64,000 nucleotides of DNA from Peromyscus leucopus (GCF_004664715.2 NC_051082.1:5881848-5945847), one strand, 5' to 3'. Positions 9,530-21,067 are shown, numbered from the stretch's first letter. Translations and numbers: made by a program. Notes: a model not told the origin generated them from the sequence alone.

Positions 9530-10635
9530 TGGATCCCGTTAGGTGGATGCCGTCCTCACGATTTCAGATCGTGAAACTGAGAGTCTGAGATCTTCAGGGA
9601 AACCGCCCCCAGATGGCACGGTCTTAGGTAAGCCGTGGACCCGGGGAGGCTGGAGCTCCACCTGTTCTCTTAGCCTCAGAGCTACGCAGAACAAGGACTT
9701 TCGGGAGCTCTTGTTGGCCAAGCTCTTGCTGAGCAGGTGCCGCATATCAGAACAGGAAGGGCTTAGCAAAGTCGGTCACGGTAGCGCAAGCCTATAGCCC
9801 CAGCACAGGGAGGCTGAGGCCGGAGGATGGACAGCGTAAGGGAAATACCAGTTAGGAGAGACTGGGAATGCTGTGGGCTTTCAAGGGAGGTGGAGGAGTA
9901 GAGAGATTGATAAGTGCACGTGGTATACTCGAGCAGACATATCACACTGAATCCCCTTAAGAGGCGCGGTTCACGTCCGCCAATCAAGAATAACCGTTTC
10001 AAAATGTTCTGACCTCTGCAGAAATATCTCATGTCTTCCTTGAGAATGGACCAGGCCATCGAATGTCTTCTAGGGACACTGAGGTGGTACTTCGGCACAC
10101 GCTGCCTCTCACCATTTTCCACTACCTGGGGCCAGGCAGGCTTGGATCTGATGTCATCCTCTCTAGTGGCTGGTGATGGTCATGCTGGGGCCACTGAACC
10201 TGTCTCTGCCGTACTATTTTCTGGAACCAGGAGCTGGCAGGTAAAACGCTCCATGGTGGGGCAGCTCACGTCAGTGGAAGAGGGTTTTGGGGTGACCCTG
10301 GCTAAGAACAGCACTTGCTGAGGCAGAAACCATATCTGGGGTATCCTGCCTGCTACTTCGGCTACAGTTTCCCCCAGCTGAGAGCACTTTTTAATCCCTG
10401 GACCAATAGATGCTTGTCTACCAGGAGACTGATTCTGGAAGGCATTGAGGCATCTCTTCAGCAGATTTCCAGGGAAGCAAGGATGTTATGACCACCCCAT
10501 TCATCCTTGTGTAGCTGAACTGGGCACCCTGATTTCTTAGGTGTCTCCATATCACCCTTCAGCTGGTGACCCAACAGTGGCCAGTCTAGAAGGAGGTACA
10601 TGTCAATGTGTTATGACAGCTAGTGTGATGGAGAC
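9530..10635. other. Mostly non-repetitive segment
   Basis: About 9540-9620 resembles MIR (ATTTCAGATCGTGAAACTGA). The rest shows no known repeat. On the plus strand 10023-10241 is bounded by CTCTGCAG and CAG|GTAAAA and is open in two frames, but neither translation is recognised, so it is not called a gene. Confidence 0.4.
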
Positions 10636-10639
10636 AGGA

Positions 10640-10965
10640 CAACATAAGTCACTGATGTCAAGTTCAAGTCTCATGTCTGCCACTTAGCTATATAATCATC
10701 CCTAAGTCACCTGTGAGAGCCCCACTTGTGAGCTGGGGTTATTCTGCGGACTTGGGATGATTGATTTAGCTGGCATTTATTAAACACTTACTGTGTAACA
10801 GGGCTCTTCCCTTGTACTGATTTCTTTGTTACAACATGTTGACACGGGTTTCGTGCTCATCCCCATTCTGTAGATGAGGCAACTGAGGTTCAATGTGGTT
10901 AAATCACTGGCTTGAGCTTCACCCTTTAAATGATAAAGCCAGTGTTCAAATACAGAAGCTCGTAC
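10640..10965 (+). repeat. MIR SINE fragments, sense
   Basis: 10770-10965 has GGCATTTATTAAACACTTAC and CCCCATTCTGTAGATGAGG, clear MIR landmarks. 10640-10760 looks like a second, poorer MIR. Confidence 0.75.
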
Positions 10966-11009
10966 CAACATTTTCACGTTGGACCACTATGAAATGCTGC
11001 AGCAAGGGG

Positions 11010-11393
11010 CAAGGAGAGATGCTGGCCCAGCCATTAAGAGCACGTGTACAATCCCAAGGACTGGAGTTCTTAAAAAAGAAGCCCGGTGTCCACAAAACCC
11101 TGCAACTGCACATCCGAGGGATCTGATGCCCTCTTCCGCCTCCCCAGCGAGCGCACGCACAAACACCAAAGCAGACACACGTACACACAGATAAATGATG
11201 TTTTAAAATTTTAGGTTGGCAGATGGCTCAGGGGGTAAGATATTTTCTGCCAAGCCTATGACCTGAGTTGGATTACTGGGACTCGCATGGTGGAAGGAAA
11301 GAAACGAATCCTGAAATATCCTCTGTCCTCCACATGCGTGCTGTGGACGTGTGTGCACACAAATACATATGTGATTGAAAAAGCATCTTAAAG
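11010..11393 (+). repeat. Two B2/B3 SINEs in tandem, sense
   Basis: 11010-11212 is a worn B2/B3 with CGAGGGATCTGATGCCCTCT. 11214-11393 starts GGTTGGCAGATGGCTCAGG and has the B3 body. Confidence 0.7.
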
Positions 11394-11574
11394 AAACACT
11401 ATATATCAATAACTCAAGAGTGCCTGGCACAGAGTGAGAGCTCAGCTGGGCAGGATGGAACACTTGTGTGAGTTTGAGGTCAACCCAGACCATATAACAA
11501 GACCCTGTCTCTCAAAAGGAAAAACAAACAAACAAACAAACAAAAAGGTGAATAAATAAATAAAGTGATCAGGG

Positions 11575-11700
11575 TGATGGTGGCGTATGCCTTTAATCCC
11601 AGCACTCGAGAGGCAGAGGCAGGCAGAGTTCTGTGAGTTCGAGGCCGGCCTGGGCTACATAGCAAGTTCTAGGTCAGATAATATAGTGAGACCCTGTCAT
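11575..11700 (+). repeat. B1 SINE, sense
   Basis: GGTGGCGTATGCCTTTAATC and GAGGCCGGCCTGGGCTACAT. A B1 tail end lies just left at 11410-11560 with a (CAAA)n tail. Confidence 0.85.
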
Positions 11701-11744
11701 GTTCAAATAGCCCTCCTTCCTCATTGCTGTTTAGATTCTTTTTT

Positions 11745-11880
11745 AGGGCGGGTAGGGGTTTGGAGACAGGGTTTCTCTGTGTAGCCCTGGCTGTCCTGGA
11801 ACTCACTCTGTAAGACCAGGCTGGCCTTGAACTCCCAGAGATCCACCTGATTAAAGGCATATGCCGCCACTGCGCGGTCG
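11745..11880 (-). repeat. B1 SINE, antisense
   Basis: GAGACAGGGTTTCTCTGTGT through ATTAAAGGCATATGCCGCCA. Confidence 0.85.
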
Positions 11881-12184
11881 CTGTTTCGGTTCTTAGACTT
11901 GTCAATGCCTGACTTCCTTCAGGCTGCTCTGGAAGCGCACTGGATACTCCATCTCTCACCTCTGCTCTTCCTGCCCAGGCCCCAGCTCCCTACCCTCCAC
12001 AGGCAGCCCCCTCCTGATTACTTCCTGCCTTCCGGCTTCTGGCCCCCCAGTGACCTTTACCACACTCTGCCTCTTGTAGGAAAAGGCTCTGTATCCTCAT
12101 CTCCACCGTGAGTTTCAGGAGCACCTGAACCTCCAGGGGCTGGCACAAAGCAGGTCCAACACGCTGTTAGGCATGAAGGTTCAG

Positions 12185-12365
12185 GATGAAGCTGCATTTA
12201 GATCCTGGTTCGGCTGCCTTTGTTGAATAAATCTCTATTTTTCTGGGCCTCGGTTTCTTTTGCATAACAAAAGAAATTATAGCATCTGCTCTTAGTGTTA
12301 TTCATAGGACTCAATGTGATCTATATAAATCATTTAGAATCTTGCTCAACAAATAACAGCAATTA
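12185..12365 (+). repeat. MIR SINE, sense
   Basis: GATCCTGGTTCGGCTGCC, then CTGGGCCTCGGTTTC, then AATCTTGCTCAACAAATA follow MIR order. Confidence 0.6.
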
Positions 12366-12369
12366 TTAA

Positions 12370-12437
12370 TTTTCTTTTCTTTCTTTTTCCTCTTTCTTCT
12401 TTCTTTCTTTGTCTTTCTTTCTTTCTTTCTCTCTTTC

Positions 12438-12536
<99 letters not shown>

Positions 12537-12690
12537 TTTTCTTCCCCCCTTGGACAGGATCTCACTGTGTAGCTCTGACTGCTGTCCTGGAACTCGATAA
12601 GTAGACCAGGCTGGCTTCGAATTCAGAGATGCACTTGCCTCAGCCTCCCAAGTGCTGGGATTAAACGCTTGTGCCATCATGCCTCGATGG
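12370..12690 (-). repeat. B1 SINE with tail expanded to (GAAA)n
   Basis: 12545-12690 is an antisense B1. Its A-tail, on the left, has become about 170 bases of (TTTC)n read on the plus strand (12370-12541), interrupted by CTC and TCTTC variants. Confidence 0.9.
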
Positions 12691-12835
12691 ATACAGGCCC
12701 TCAGTTTGTAGCCCAGGCTGACCTAGAATTATTATGAAACCCAGTGATCCCCCTGACTCAGCCTCCTGAGCAGCTGGAAATACAAACTCGCACTGTGAGT
12801 ATCAATCACCCACAATGACATTCAATTCAAAATGA

Positions 12836-13325
12836 ACCAGACCCAGGGATGTAGTTCAGTCGGTAGGGTGCTTGCCTAGCATGTAGGAAGCGCTGAGTTT
12901 GATGCCCCCCCCCCACAACCCTAATAAAACTGGGCGTCAGGGTACACATCATCACTCTACGAGTGGATTCAGGAGGATCAGAAACTCAACCTCATCCCGG
13001 GCTACATAGCCAGTTAGAGACCAGCCTAAAATACATGAGATCTTGTCTCAAACAAACAAACAAACCAACCAACAAACAAAACCAAATATATGGCGTGTGA
13101 AGGTGTGGACTTCGGCACCGAAGAGATAGTTCACTGGTGTAGAGCACTTGCTGTTCTTGCAGAGAACGAGGACCCAGCACCCACATGATGGCTCAGAACA
13201 GTCCATAATTCCAGTTCCAGGGGATCCAATGCCCTCTTTTGGCCTCCATGGGCACCAGGCATGCACATGGTCCATAGTCATACATGCAGGCAAAACACTC
13301 ATACAGATAAAATTAATAATAATGA
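12836..13325 (+). repeat. B4 then B3 SINE, sense
   Basis: 12836-13085 begins with an ID-like head (GTAGTTCAGTCGGTAGGGTG) and continues into a B1-like part with a (CAAA)n tail. 13118-13325 is a B3 with GGACCCAGCACCCACATGAT. Confidence 0.75.
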
Positions 13326-13329
13326 AAAC

Positions 13330-13965
13330 ATGGCATCCTGAAACACACTGTGTGCGTCCCTACCATATTGGATTTAAACATAATTAAAAAAAATAAAGGC
13401 TGCCTACAAAATATCATGAGTGGCTGCCTTCAATTTTGTAAAACGTATAGCGTAGCATCTCTGCACACCTGTAATGGAAGTTACGTTTGGGCTTTTCTTT
13501 GAAATATTCTGCTATGAATGTATACATACTATTTGTGTTGTAAAAAAAATTCTTCCACCAAAAACAGGGCTGTTAAGTTGCTGCCAGGATTTCTGTTCCT
13601 GTTATCAGCCCCATTAGACTGTAAGTCACATGAGGACAAGAACCCTTGGAGCTCAGTGGAAACCGGGAAAGAGCTGGGTAGGGGTGGGTCCTGCGCACCT
13701 GCGACTGCAGTACCGCTCTCTCCCAGTGGGTGGCAGGCTCCTCATATGCGGGCGCCGCCCAAAAGCCTGGCCCGGGGAAGCCCTGCCTTCGACCTTCAAC
13801 GTGGCTGGTCTAGTCTCAGGTTCCTGGAAGGAGGGAGGAGGTGAAACCTGAGAAAGGAACAGAGAGAGGCCAGCCAGGCCTCAACCTCCGGGACTCTTTC
13901 TTCCGGCCTTCCTCCCGAGGCGTCTCATCTTCCCCACACTGGAACAAGAAGAGAAATCTTCAAGG
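13330..13965. other. Mostly unique segment
   Basis: About 13590-13650 may be the end of an L2 (TTAGACTGTAAGTCACATGA). 13660-13930 is moderately CpG-rich without recognisable coding sequence. Confidence 0.4.
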
Positions 13966-13969
13966 TAAG

Positions 13970-14469
13970 GCATGGTAGTGCGCCTGTTATCCCGGCACCT
14001 AGGAAGCTAAGTCAGGAGAGAATCAAAAAATGGACGTGGCGGTGGCGCACACCTTCAATCCCAGCACTGGGGAGGCAGAGACAGGAGGGTCTCTGTGAGT
14101 GTGAGGCCAGCCTGGGCTACAGAGTGCATCCCTGGGTGGGTGGGGGATGGGGAACCTTCAGTTGTTCTAGGCAGGCCTGTAATTTCAGCTTACCTTGGAG
14201 GATGGAGAAAGGAGATCACAAGTTCAAGGCCAGCCTAGGGTAGAGATCCAGTTCCTCCAGGCCAGTCTGGACAACTTGCTGGTATCTGTCTCAAATAAGA
14301 AGTAAAAGTCAGGCACGGTGTGGCCCCTGATTTTAGCTTAGCTTCCAAGATTGGCCAGGGCGGTGTAGCTACAGATTGCCGCGGGGCACCTGCCTTTAAG
14401 CCCAGCAACAGAAGACAGAAACAGGAGAAATACTGCAAATTCAGGGCCAGCGGGAGCTGCATATAAAAA

Positions 14470-14541
<72 letters not shown>

Positions 14542-14545
14542 AAAG
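13970..14545 (+). repeat. B1/B4 fragments ending in (AAAG)n
   Basis: Four sense pieces can be seen (13970-14025, 14033-14140, 14150-14330, 14330-14465). The last runs directly into about 75 bases of (AAAG)n at 14467-14545. Confidence 0.75.
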
Positions 14546-14561
14546 AAAAAGAAAAGTCAGA

Positions 14562-14900
14562 AGAAGGCTGGGCCTACAGCTCAGGGGTCCAGCAATTGCC
14601 TAGCATGTGTGAGGCCCTGGGTTCAATCCCCAGCCCAGCGACACCGTTATTAGGAGAGAACCGAGGAAAGCGCTTGGGATGAAGGTGAGCAGGTAAGGTG
14701 CTCGCCTAACCGTGCAAGGCCTGCGTTCAGTTCCCAGCACTGCACAGCACCCGCCGTGGTGAGGAAAACCGGCCTGGTGATGAATGCCTGTAACCCCGGC
14801 ATGCAGGAGCACCAGGGACTCAAGGTCATTTGCAGTTACAGAGCAAATCCAAGGTCATCCCAGGCTGCACAAGAGCCCGTGTGTGTGGGGGATCGAAACT
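14562..14900 (+). repeat. ID-like elements and B4 body, sense
   Basis: 14562-14640 has the BC1/ID landmarks CCTAGCATGTGTGAGGCCCT and GGTTCAATCCCCAGC. 14670-14750 is a second ID-like head, followed by a B1-like part to 14900. Confidence 0.75.
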
Positions 14901-14969
14901 ATTTTGAAAATCAGCATAACTCAGGACTCACTTGACAGTTTATTTATAGACCCTACTCGGCGGTTCCTT

Positions 14970-15251
14970 GTGATGTTTCAGGTGGTTGTGAGCGGTCTGA
15001 TGGAGGTGGGGACTGGGATTGAAATTGGGGTCCCCTGGAAGAGCCACACACTGAGACATCTCTTCAGCCTCTGGTTTGTTGTTAAGTCAGGGTCTCACTG
15101 TGTAGTCCAGGCTAGCCTTGAACATACACTCCCTCTGCTTCCTCCTCCTTCGAGTTTATCTTTTTACTTTTATTTACTGCCTCTGTGGTGTGAGTGTGAG
15201 TGTGTGTGTGTGTGTGTATGAGTGTGTGTGAGTGTGTGTGTGAGTGTGTGT

Positions 15252-15291
<40 letters not shown>

Positions 15292-15410
15292 TTCAGTGGA
15301 CAACTTTCAGGAGTTGGTACTCTCCTCCCACCACATGGGTCTTGGGGAATCGAACTAAGGTTTTCAGGCTTGATGGCAAGCACCATTAGTCAGTGAACCA
15401 TGCTACCACC
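14970..15410 (-). repeat. B2 and B1 fragments, then B3-like SINE with TG array, antisense
   Basis: 14970-15071 is a B2 piece and 15085-15135 a B1 piece. 15170-15410 carries a (TG)n run with TGAG interruptions (15187-15290) joined to CAACTTTCAGGAGTTGGTAC and TCTTGGGGAATCGAACTAAG, a B3-like body. Confidence 0.7.
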
Positions 15411-15434
15411 CCTTCTCTCTTTTTAATACAGGTC

Positions 15435-15629
15435 AGGGACCTGGGCAAAAGCGTAGTCAATAAAGTGCTTGCCTTATAAGCACTCAGACCTGAGTTCAAT
15501 TCCTAGAACCCATGTGGGGAGAAAAATATTTGGAGGAGACCAGAGGTCCCCTGGGGCTCACCAGCCAGTCTAGTCTACTTGATGAGATTCAGGCCTGTGA
15601 AAGACAGACAGCCCCAGGCCCTGAAGAAA

Positions 15630-15682
<53 letters not shown>
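15435..15682 (+). repeat. B3-like SINE, sense, with (AC)n
   Basis: GTGCTTGCCTTATAAGCACT and CTGAGTTCAATTCCTAGAAC are SINE head features. A clean (AC)26 run occupies 15631-15682. Confidence 0.7.
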
Positions 15683-15684
<2 letters not shown>

Positions 15685-15739
15685 TATCATATGGTTAAAA
15701 CAAGAGAGAAAGAAAGAAAACCTCTCCTTATCCCTGTCC

Positions 15740-16290
15740 TGTTCCCCAGTCTCATCCTGAACTTGTTGCACAGTTGAGGATGATTTTCAATTTCTAATCC
15801 TCCTGCCTCCAACTCTAGTGCTGGGATCACAGGCGTGTGTCGTCACTGTGGTGCTGGTGCTCAAACCCAGGTCTTCCTGTGTGCCAGGCAAGCACTCTGC
15901 CCACTGGGCTACACCTCCCACCCTGGAGGTTTCTGAGGTATTCTTTAAGAGATACCGTGACTTGGATGCTGTGGTGTGCATCCCTGTAGTCCTGGCATTC
16001 AGAAGGAAGATCTGAACAGTAAGTACTACATGGTCATCTTTGGCTCTATAAATAGTTTGAGGCTATCCTGAGCTACATGAGACCATGTCTCAAAACCAGA
16101 CCAACCAAACAAAAACCATAGAAATAGGAGGTGTGCACCCACGTGGCTGCTCACAACCTGGAGTTGCTTCCGGTTCCAGGGGATCTGAGGTCCTCTTCTG
16201 ACTTCCTCAGGTACCAGGTATGCAGGTGGCAGACATACATACGGGCAAAATATTTGTACACATAAAATAAATAACTCTAAAATTAATCCA
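15740..16290. repeat. B4 antisense, B4 sense and B2 sense in series
   Basis: 15740-15925 is antisense B4 ending CACTGGGCTACACCTCCCAC. 15958-16115 is a sense B1/B4. 16128-16290 is the 3' part of a sense B2 with CCGGTTCCAGGGGATCTGAG. Confidence 0.7.
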
Positions 16291-16316
16291 TAAAAATAAG
16301 ACCAAACAGCAGCAAC

Positions 16317-16365
16317 ACACAGACACAGACACACAGACACAGACACAGACACAGACACAGACACA

Positions 16366-16420
<55 letters not shown>
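16317..16420. repeat. (CAGACA)n/(CA)n compound microsatellite
   Basis: About 50 bases of CACAGA-type repeats pass into about 50 bases of pure CA. Confidence 0.95.
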
Positions 16421-16422
<2 letters not shown>

Positions 16423-16424
16423 CG

Positions 16425-16900
16425 CACCTATTTTACTGCCTCCCACTCTCGCGGCTGATCCTCCAACAAGAAGGACCACATTCACTTCTGTAGGAACTAA
16501 GTGTCGTTTCTCTTTGCTGGTTCCTTGGCTTGTCATCCAGGGACTCCCAGGGACACTGTCACCCACTCTGTGTGTGTCACCCACGTTGAATCATGTCCTC
16601 TTCCCAGCTCCTTTGTCTCCAGTGTCTCTGCAACTGCCTCATCGACTGAGATCTCCTCAGCCCTCGCTGCCTCTCAGTCAGAGCCTCTCCCTCCTTCGCC
16701 GCCCCGAGAGCTGCTGCAGGCATCCTTCTTGCGCATCTCGTGGTACCGTGTGAAACACACGGCTGTCTCCACACCTGCCCTTCTACTACATTGCTCACCT
16801 TCGGCATCTCTTGCCGTCGGTTAGATGGTCGTGTAATGGTCCAGTGGCGTCCCGGTCCTCATTCCTGCAAACTGGGTATCAGTCTTTTTCATCATCTCTC
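16425..16900. other. Non-repetitive segment
   Basis: No repeat or coding exon is recognised here. Open frames exist on both strands but show no family resemblance. Confidence 0.4.
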
Positions 16901-16904
16901 TCGT

Positions 16905-17615
16905 CCACATCTAATTAACCAAGTCCTGTGCGTGTTTATCTCCACCGTGTCTCTCAGGTCTTTCCAGCCCACCTCTGCTTTAGTCATGGCCCTTGTTGCC
17001 TCTGCCTGGACCATTACAGTGGTTTCCAGACTGGCCTCCCTCCTGCCAGCCTGTTCTGTATACAGCAGCAGCAGGGATCCGTCTAAAGTGCAGACCTGAT
17101 GGTGGCACCTGTGTGTCCTTCGTTGAAAGCCTTCAGTGGCTGTCTGTTGCCCTTAGGGTAAACCCCAGACTGATGTCCAAGTCCTGAAGTATGCAATCTC
17201 TCCACTTCTCACCATCATCGATGGATACCGATGTATCTAGAACGAGTTAGTGTTCCCCATGTTTCTAAAACATGACAAGCCCTTTCCAACCTCAGAGCCT
17301 TTGTTCACACCATTCTCTGCCAGGAGTGATCTTATGTCCTCTTCCTCCTCCTCCTCCTCCTCTTCCTCTCCCTTTCCTCCTCCTCCCCTTCCTCCTCCTC
17401 TTCTTCTCCCCCTGCAAGTCCATGCTGGAGATAAAACCTAGGGCCTATTGCAAACCAGGTGGGCACCATACCACTGAGCCACCCCCATGCAGCATTGACT
17501 CACGAGACACCCAGAAGCTCCATGAGAGCAGAGTTGTGGTTTGCTTATTCCTGTTACCCCACATCTAACTCAGCCCCTGACACAAATGAGTAATGTTGAC
17601 TATATGAATCACATT
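16905..17615 (+). repeat. L2 LINE 3' region, sense, interrupted
   Basis: GCCTTCAGTGGCTGTCTGTT, CAGAGCCTTTGTTCACACCA and later TCCATGAGAGCAGAGTTGTG follow L2 order. It is broken by a CCT-rich tract (17338-17405) and an antisense ID/B4 piece (17410-17490). Confidence 0.75.
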
Positions 17616-17724
17616 TTGCTGTTTCTTTTCTTCTCCCGACAACAGAAAATATGTCTGCCCAGTATGGTGGCATGCATCTGTAATCTCAGCACTCAGGAGG
17701 CAGAGACTGGATTGAAATTTCTGT

Positions 17725-17935
17725 TTGCTTATTTTTGAGACTGGGTCTCACTATGTAGCCTTGGCTGGCCCTAAACCCACTATGTAGACCAGGTTGGCCT
17801 TGAACTCACCAGAGATCTACCTGCCTCTGTCTCCTGAGTGCTGAGATTAAAGATATGCACCCCCACCCCCACCCCCAGTTTGGGGATTGAGATTTTGAGG
17901 CCAGCCTGGCCTATATAACAAGATACTGTCTACAA
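17725..17935 (-). repeat. B1 SINE, antisense, plus B1 end
   Basis: 17725-17870 carries ATGTAGACCAGGTTGGCCTT and CCTGAGTGCTGAGATTAAAG. A short sense B1 end follows. 17940-18230 shows nothing recognisable. Confidence 0.75.
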
Positions 17936-18232
17936 AGCCAAAAAACAAATAAACAGAAAATTAGAAAACAGTTGTGTCAGGACTTGAATCCAGGTGTCTA
18001 GGACCAAGGAGTCTTCAGTAGTGGCCATGAGGGAAATTCCAAGTGGGAAGCCCTCTTGAGCCCCCTCTGTAGGAAGCAGGTGCTCTTGGAGTCCCATGAC
18101 AGACACTGCCTCATTGACTCTGCTGTCAATATTTCCTGCTGGGCACTAAGGGTCCAGATATATAGACTCAGTTCAAAGGCTTAACCTTGACAGTGGAGAC
18201 GGCACCCGGACTGTACCTTCAGACCTCCACAG

Positions 18233-18936
18233 ACCTGCAGGCAGACCCCTTTAGTCAGTCGATAAACGCCTCTATAAGACTGGGCTGTATGGAAGCTTGT
18301 AGGACAATTTTTCCTTTCCTTTCCCTTCCTTTCCTTTCCTTTCCTTTCCTTTCCTTTCCTTTCCTTTCCTTTCCTTTCCTTTCCTTTCCTTTCCTTTCCT
18401 TTCCTTTCCTTTCCCCTTTCCCTTCCCCCTCCCCCTTCCTTCCTTCCTTCCTTCCTTCCTTCCTTCCTTCCTTCCTTCCTTCCTTCCTTCCTTCCTTCCT
18501 TCCTTCCTTCCTTTGTTTTTGAGGCAGGGCTTCTCTGTGTAGTTTTGGTGCCTGTCCTGGAACTCACTCTGTAGACCAGGCTGGCCTCGAACTCACAGAG
18601 ATCCGCCTGGCTCTGCCTCCCAAGTGCTGGGATTAAAGGCATGTGCCGCTGCCACCACCCGGCAAGACACTTTTAGTGATTTATGAGGGTGGTGCCATCC
18701 CTGGGCTGGTGGTCCTGGGTCCTATAAGAAAGCAGGCTGAGCAAGTCAGTCAGCAGCACCCCTCCATGACCTGTGCATCAGCTCCTGCCTCCAGGTCCCT
18801 GCCCTGCTTGAGTTCCTGTCCTGACTTCCTTTGATGATGAACTGTGATGTGGAAGTGTAGGCCGAATAAACCCTTTCCTCCCCAACTTGCTTTGGCCATG
18901 GTGTTCATCACAGCAATAGTAACCCTGACTAAGACA
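18233..18936 (+). repeat. 5' LTR, deleted and interrupted by a B1
   Basis: 18235-18310 matches the start of the 3' LTR with an internal deletion. The LTR resumes at about 18665 and ends ACTAAGACA at 18936. The gap between is B1-derived. Confidence 0.7.
18311..18664 (-). repeat. B1 inserted in the 5' LTR, tail expanded to (TTTCC)n(TTCC)n
   Basis: 18513-18660 is an antisense B1. Left of it about 100 bases of (TTTCC)n and about 80 bases of (TTCC)n stand where its A-tail should be. Similar words AGGACAATTTTT and AAGACACTTTTA flank it and may be the decayed target-site duplication. Confidence 0.85.
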
Positions 18937-20104
18937 AGTTGGTACCAGGATAGTGGGGTGTTGCTGTGAGACACCTGATCACGTGTTTGGGGGAGGATTG
19001 TGGAAGGAGTTTGGAATTTTTGGCTGGAAAAGCCACTGAGTGTTGAGAGCTCCGTGAGCTGTTCCGAGGAGCTTGGAAGAGAAGAATGTTGAGAGCAGTG
19101 CGGATGATGGAGGCCTGGCTCCTGATGTTTCAGAGGGAAATTTAAAGACTCTATTGGGGCCATTTGTCATTTTGATTAAGGTTCTGTGGTTCTGGTTAGC
19201 TGGGGTTGAAGTATCAGCTGTAATTAACAAGATACTAGAACTGTAAAAAATGAAACCTTTGCTTTTCTGAGATACTTGATGCTGGCCAGCTGGGGCTGAA
19301 GAATCAGCAGTGATTAAGAAGAGACCAGCATCACTGAGGTGAAGTCTTCTGGGAAGGGTTTCCTCGGGGTCAGCACACAGAAGCTGTGTTCAGAGGCAGC
19401 CAAGGTTGCACCTTGTGCTGGTAGCTGAACTTGGTCATGTAAGAGTCACCCAGGTGGTCCTGGTTTTGGAAACATGAAGGGGCCATGGAGAGCAGCTGAG
19501 GCTTGGCACCGTGTGGCGGGGCTGGAGTCCCTGAAGAGAGCCCAGGAGAGGCTATTGGTGAAAGTGCAGTCCAGTTGTGGCAGAGACCCCAGCATTTTGG
19601 AGATGCCAGTACCATAGATGACCATCAAGAACAGCAGCTGTGGAGTGCAGCCAGCCAGAGCCCAGAAGACAAGCTGTGTGTGCTGCAGAGGGCGGAGCCG
19701 GAGAAGTGACCCAGGCCCTTGGAGGAGCCCCAGAAGACTGTGAGTGAACCCCAGACAATGGCTACGGAGTTATTTATATAGTTGGAGTTCGGTTTTGCTT
19801 AGATGTGACTGTGGCGGCCCTGTTTCTTCCCTCTTGAAGTAAGAAAGTATTTATTTATTTTCTAGGAGCTCACAGTTGAGAGCCTGAATTTTTAGAGAGA
19901 TTTTTAGGTTCTAAAAGAGGCTTTGGGTTCTTAAATAGACTGAATTTTAAATGCTTGCATTTGTAAAGACCGTGGGACTTTAAAGACTTGGAATATTTCA
20001 CATTGTGGTGTTCATGTTAATGTGTGCTCTTGGGGATGAACAAGAAAGGAAAGGTTGTGGCCTCACGGTGATGTGTGTGTGTGTCACGTTGACAAGGGGT
20101 CAGT

Positions 20105-20528
20105 TGTGCAGGCTGACTTTATGTCCGTTTGACACAAGCTAGAGTCATCAGAGAGGAAGGAGCCTCGGTTGAGAAAATGCCTCCATAGGATCGGGCTGTC
20201 TGCAAACTTGTAGATCATTTTCTTAATTAATGGTTGACGTGGGAAGGCCCAGCCCATGATAGATGGTGCCATCCCTGGGCTGGTGGTCCTGGGTTCTATA
20301 AGAAAGCAGGCTGAGCAAGCCATGAGGAGGAAGCCAGTAAGCAGTACCTCTCCATGGCCTCTGCATCAGCTCCTGCCTCCAGGTTCCTGTCTGGTGTGAG
20401 TTTCTGTCCTGACTTTCTTCAGTGATGGACTATGGTGTGGAAATGTGAGCCAGATAAACCCTTTCCTCCCCAGTATGCTTTTGGTCATGGTGTGTCATCA
20501 CAACAGTGGGAACTCTAACTAGGATACA
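20105..20528 (+). repeat. 3' LTR
   Basis: Begins TGTGCAGGCTGAC and ends CTAACTAGGATACA, keeping TG...CA termini. It contains AGATAAACC, a weakened poly(A) signal relative to AATAAACC in the 5' copy. Confidence 0.75.
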
Positions 20529-20554
20529 GCCCTGATTTCTGCAGGACATCTTTC

Positions 20555-20695
20555 TTTCACTTTATTTTTTAGATAGGAATTCACTATATAGCCTTAGCTA
20601 GCTTGGAACTCACTGTGTAGACCAGACTTGGCCTTGAGCTCAGAGAGATCTACGTCCCAGGTGCTGGGACTAAAGGCATGTGCTGCCCTGGGCTA
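20555..20695 (-). repeat. B1 SINE, antisense
   Basis: TAGCTTGGAACTCACTGTGT and GTGCTGGGACTAAAGGCATG. Confidence 0.8.
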
Positions 20696-20763
20696 TTTTT
20701 CTCCACATGAGATGTGATGAAATGGGACTGCAAGTGTGGGTCTGTGACTGAGTGCTTGACTAA

Positions 20764-20770
20764 CCACACA

Positions 20771-20816
<46 letters not shown>

Positions 20817-20981
20817 GCAATAATCTCTGCTGCCTGGAGCTGTCCTGAGAATTAAGTGAAATGACTCGAATATTCTTTATTAGCTGCAAAGTGCTTTATA
20901 ACTCAAGTAATGAGCCAATATCTGATATTTTTGACCAGGAACAGATGAATAAAGAAAATCAACAAACAAATTCCACAATCC

Positions 20982-21063
<82 letters not shown>
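20764..21063. repeat. (CA)n, MIR-like end and (TC)n(AC)n array
   Basis: 20764-20814 is CA-rich. 20835-20915 resembles the end of a MIR (GAGAATTAAGTGAAATGA). 20986-21028 is (TC)n passing straight into (AC)n at 21029-21063. Confidence 0.8.

Positions 21064-21067
<4 letters not shown>

Larger units (their letters stand above)
18233..20528 (+). mobile_element. ERVL-type endogenous retroviral relic (two LTRs, non-coding interior)
   Basis: Two related LTRs flank a 1.17-kb interior. Both LTRs share GGTGCCATCCCTGGGCTGG, AAGAAAGCAGGCTGAGCAAG and AATAAACC/GATAAACC TTTCCTCCCC. The interior starts with TGGTACCAGGA at 18940, matching the 3' end of a leucine tRNA apart from an inserted TA, the class of primer expected for ERVL/MaLR elements. 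No gag, pol or env open frame is seen in the interior, so this is a non-autonomous or heavily deleted copy. The LTRs remind me of a rodent RMER15-type family, but the name is from memory and unsure. Confidence 0.75.

Noticed and set aside
10023..10241. Plus-strand exon-like segment with CTCTGCAG and CAG|GTAAAA boundaries
   Set aside because: Open in two frames with neither recognisable, no partner exons found; kept only as a note in the unique-segment entry.
12311..12680. Lys/Glu/Arg-rich open frames
   Set aside because: Products of the (GAAA)n tail of a B1.
14562..14640. tRNA-like sequence with A and B boxes
   Set aside because: This is an ID/BC1-type SINE head, not a tRNA gene; no cloverleaf with an anticodon arm could be drawn by eye.
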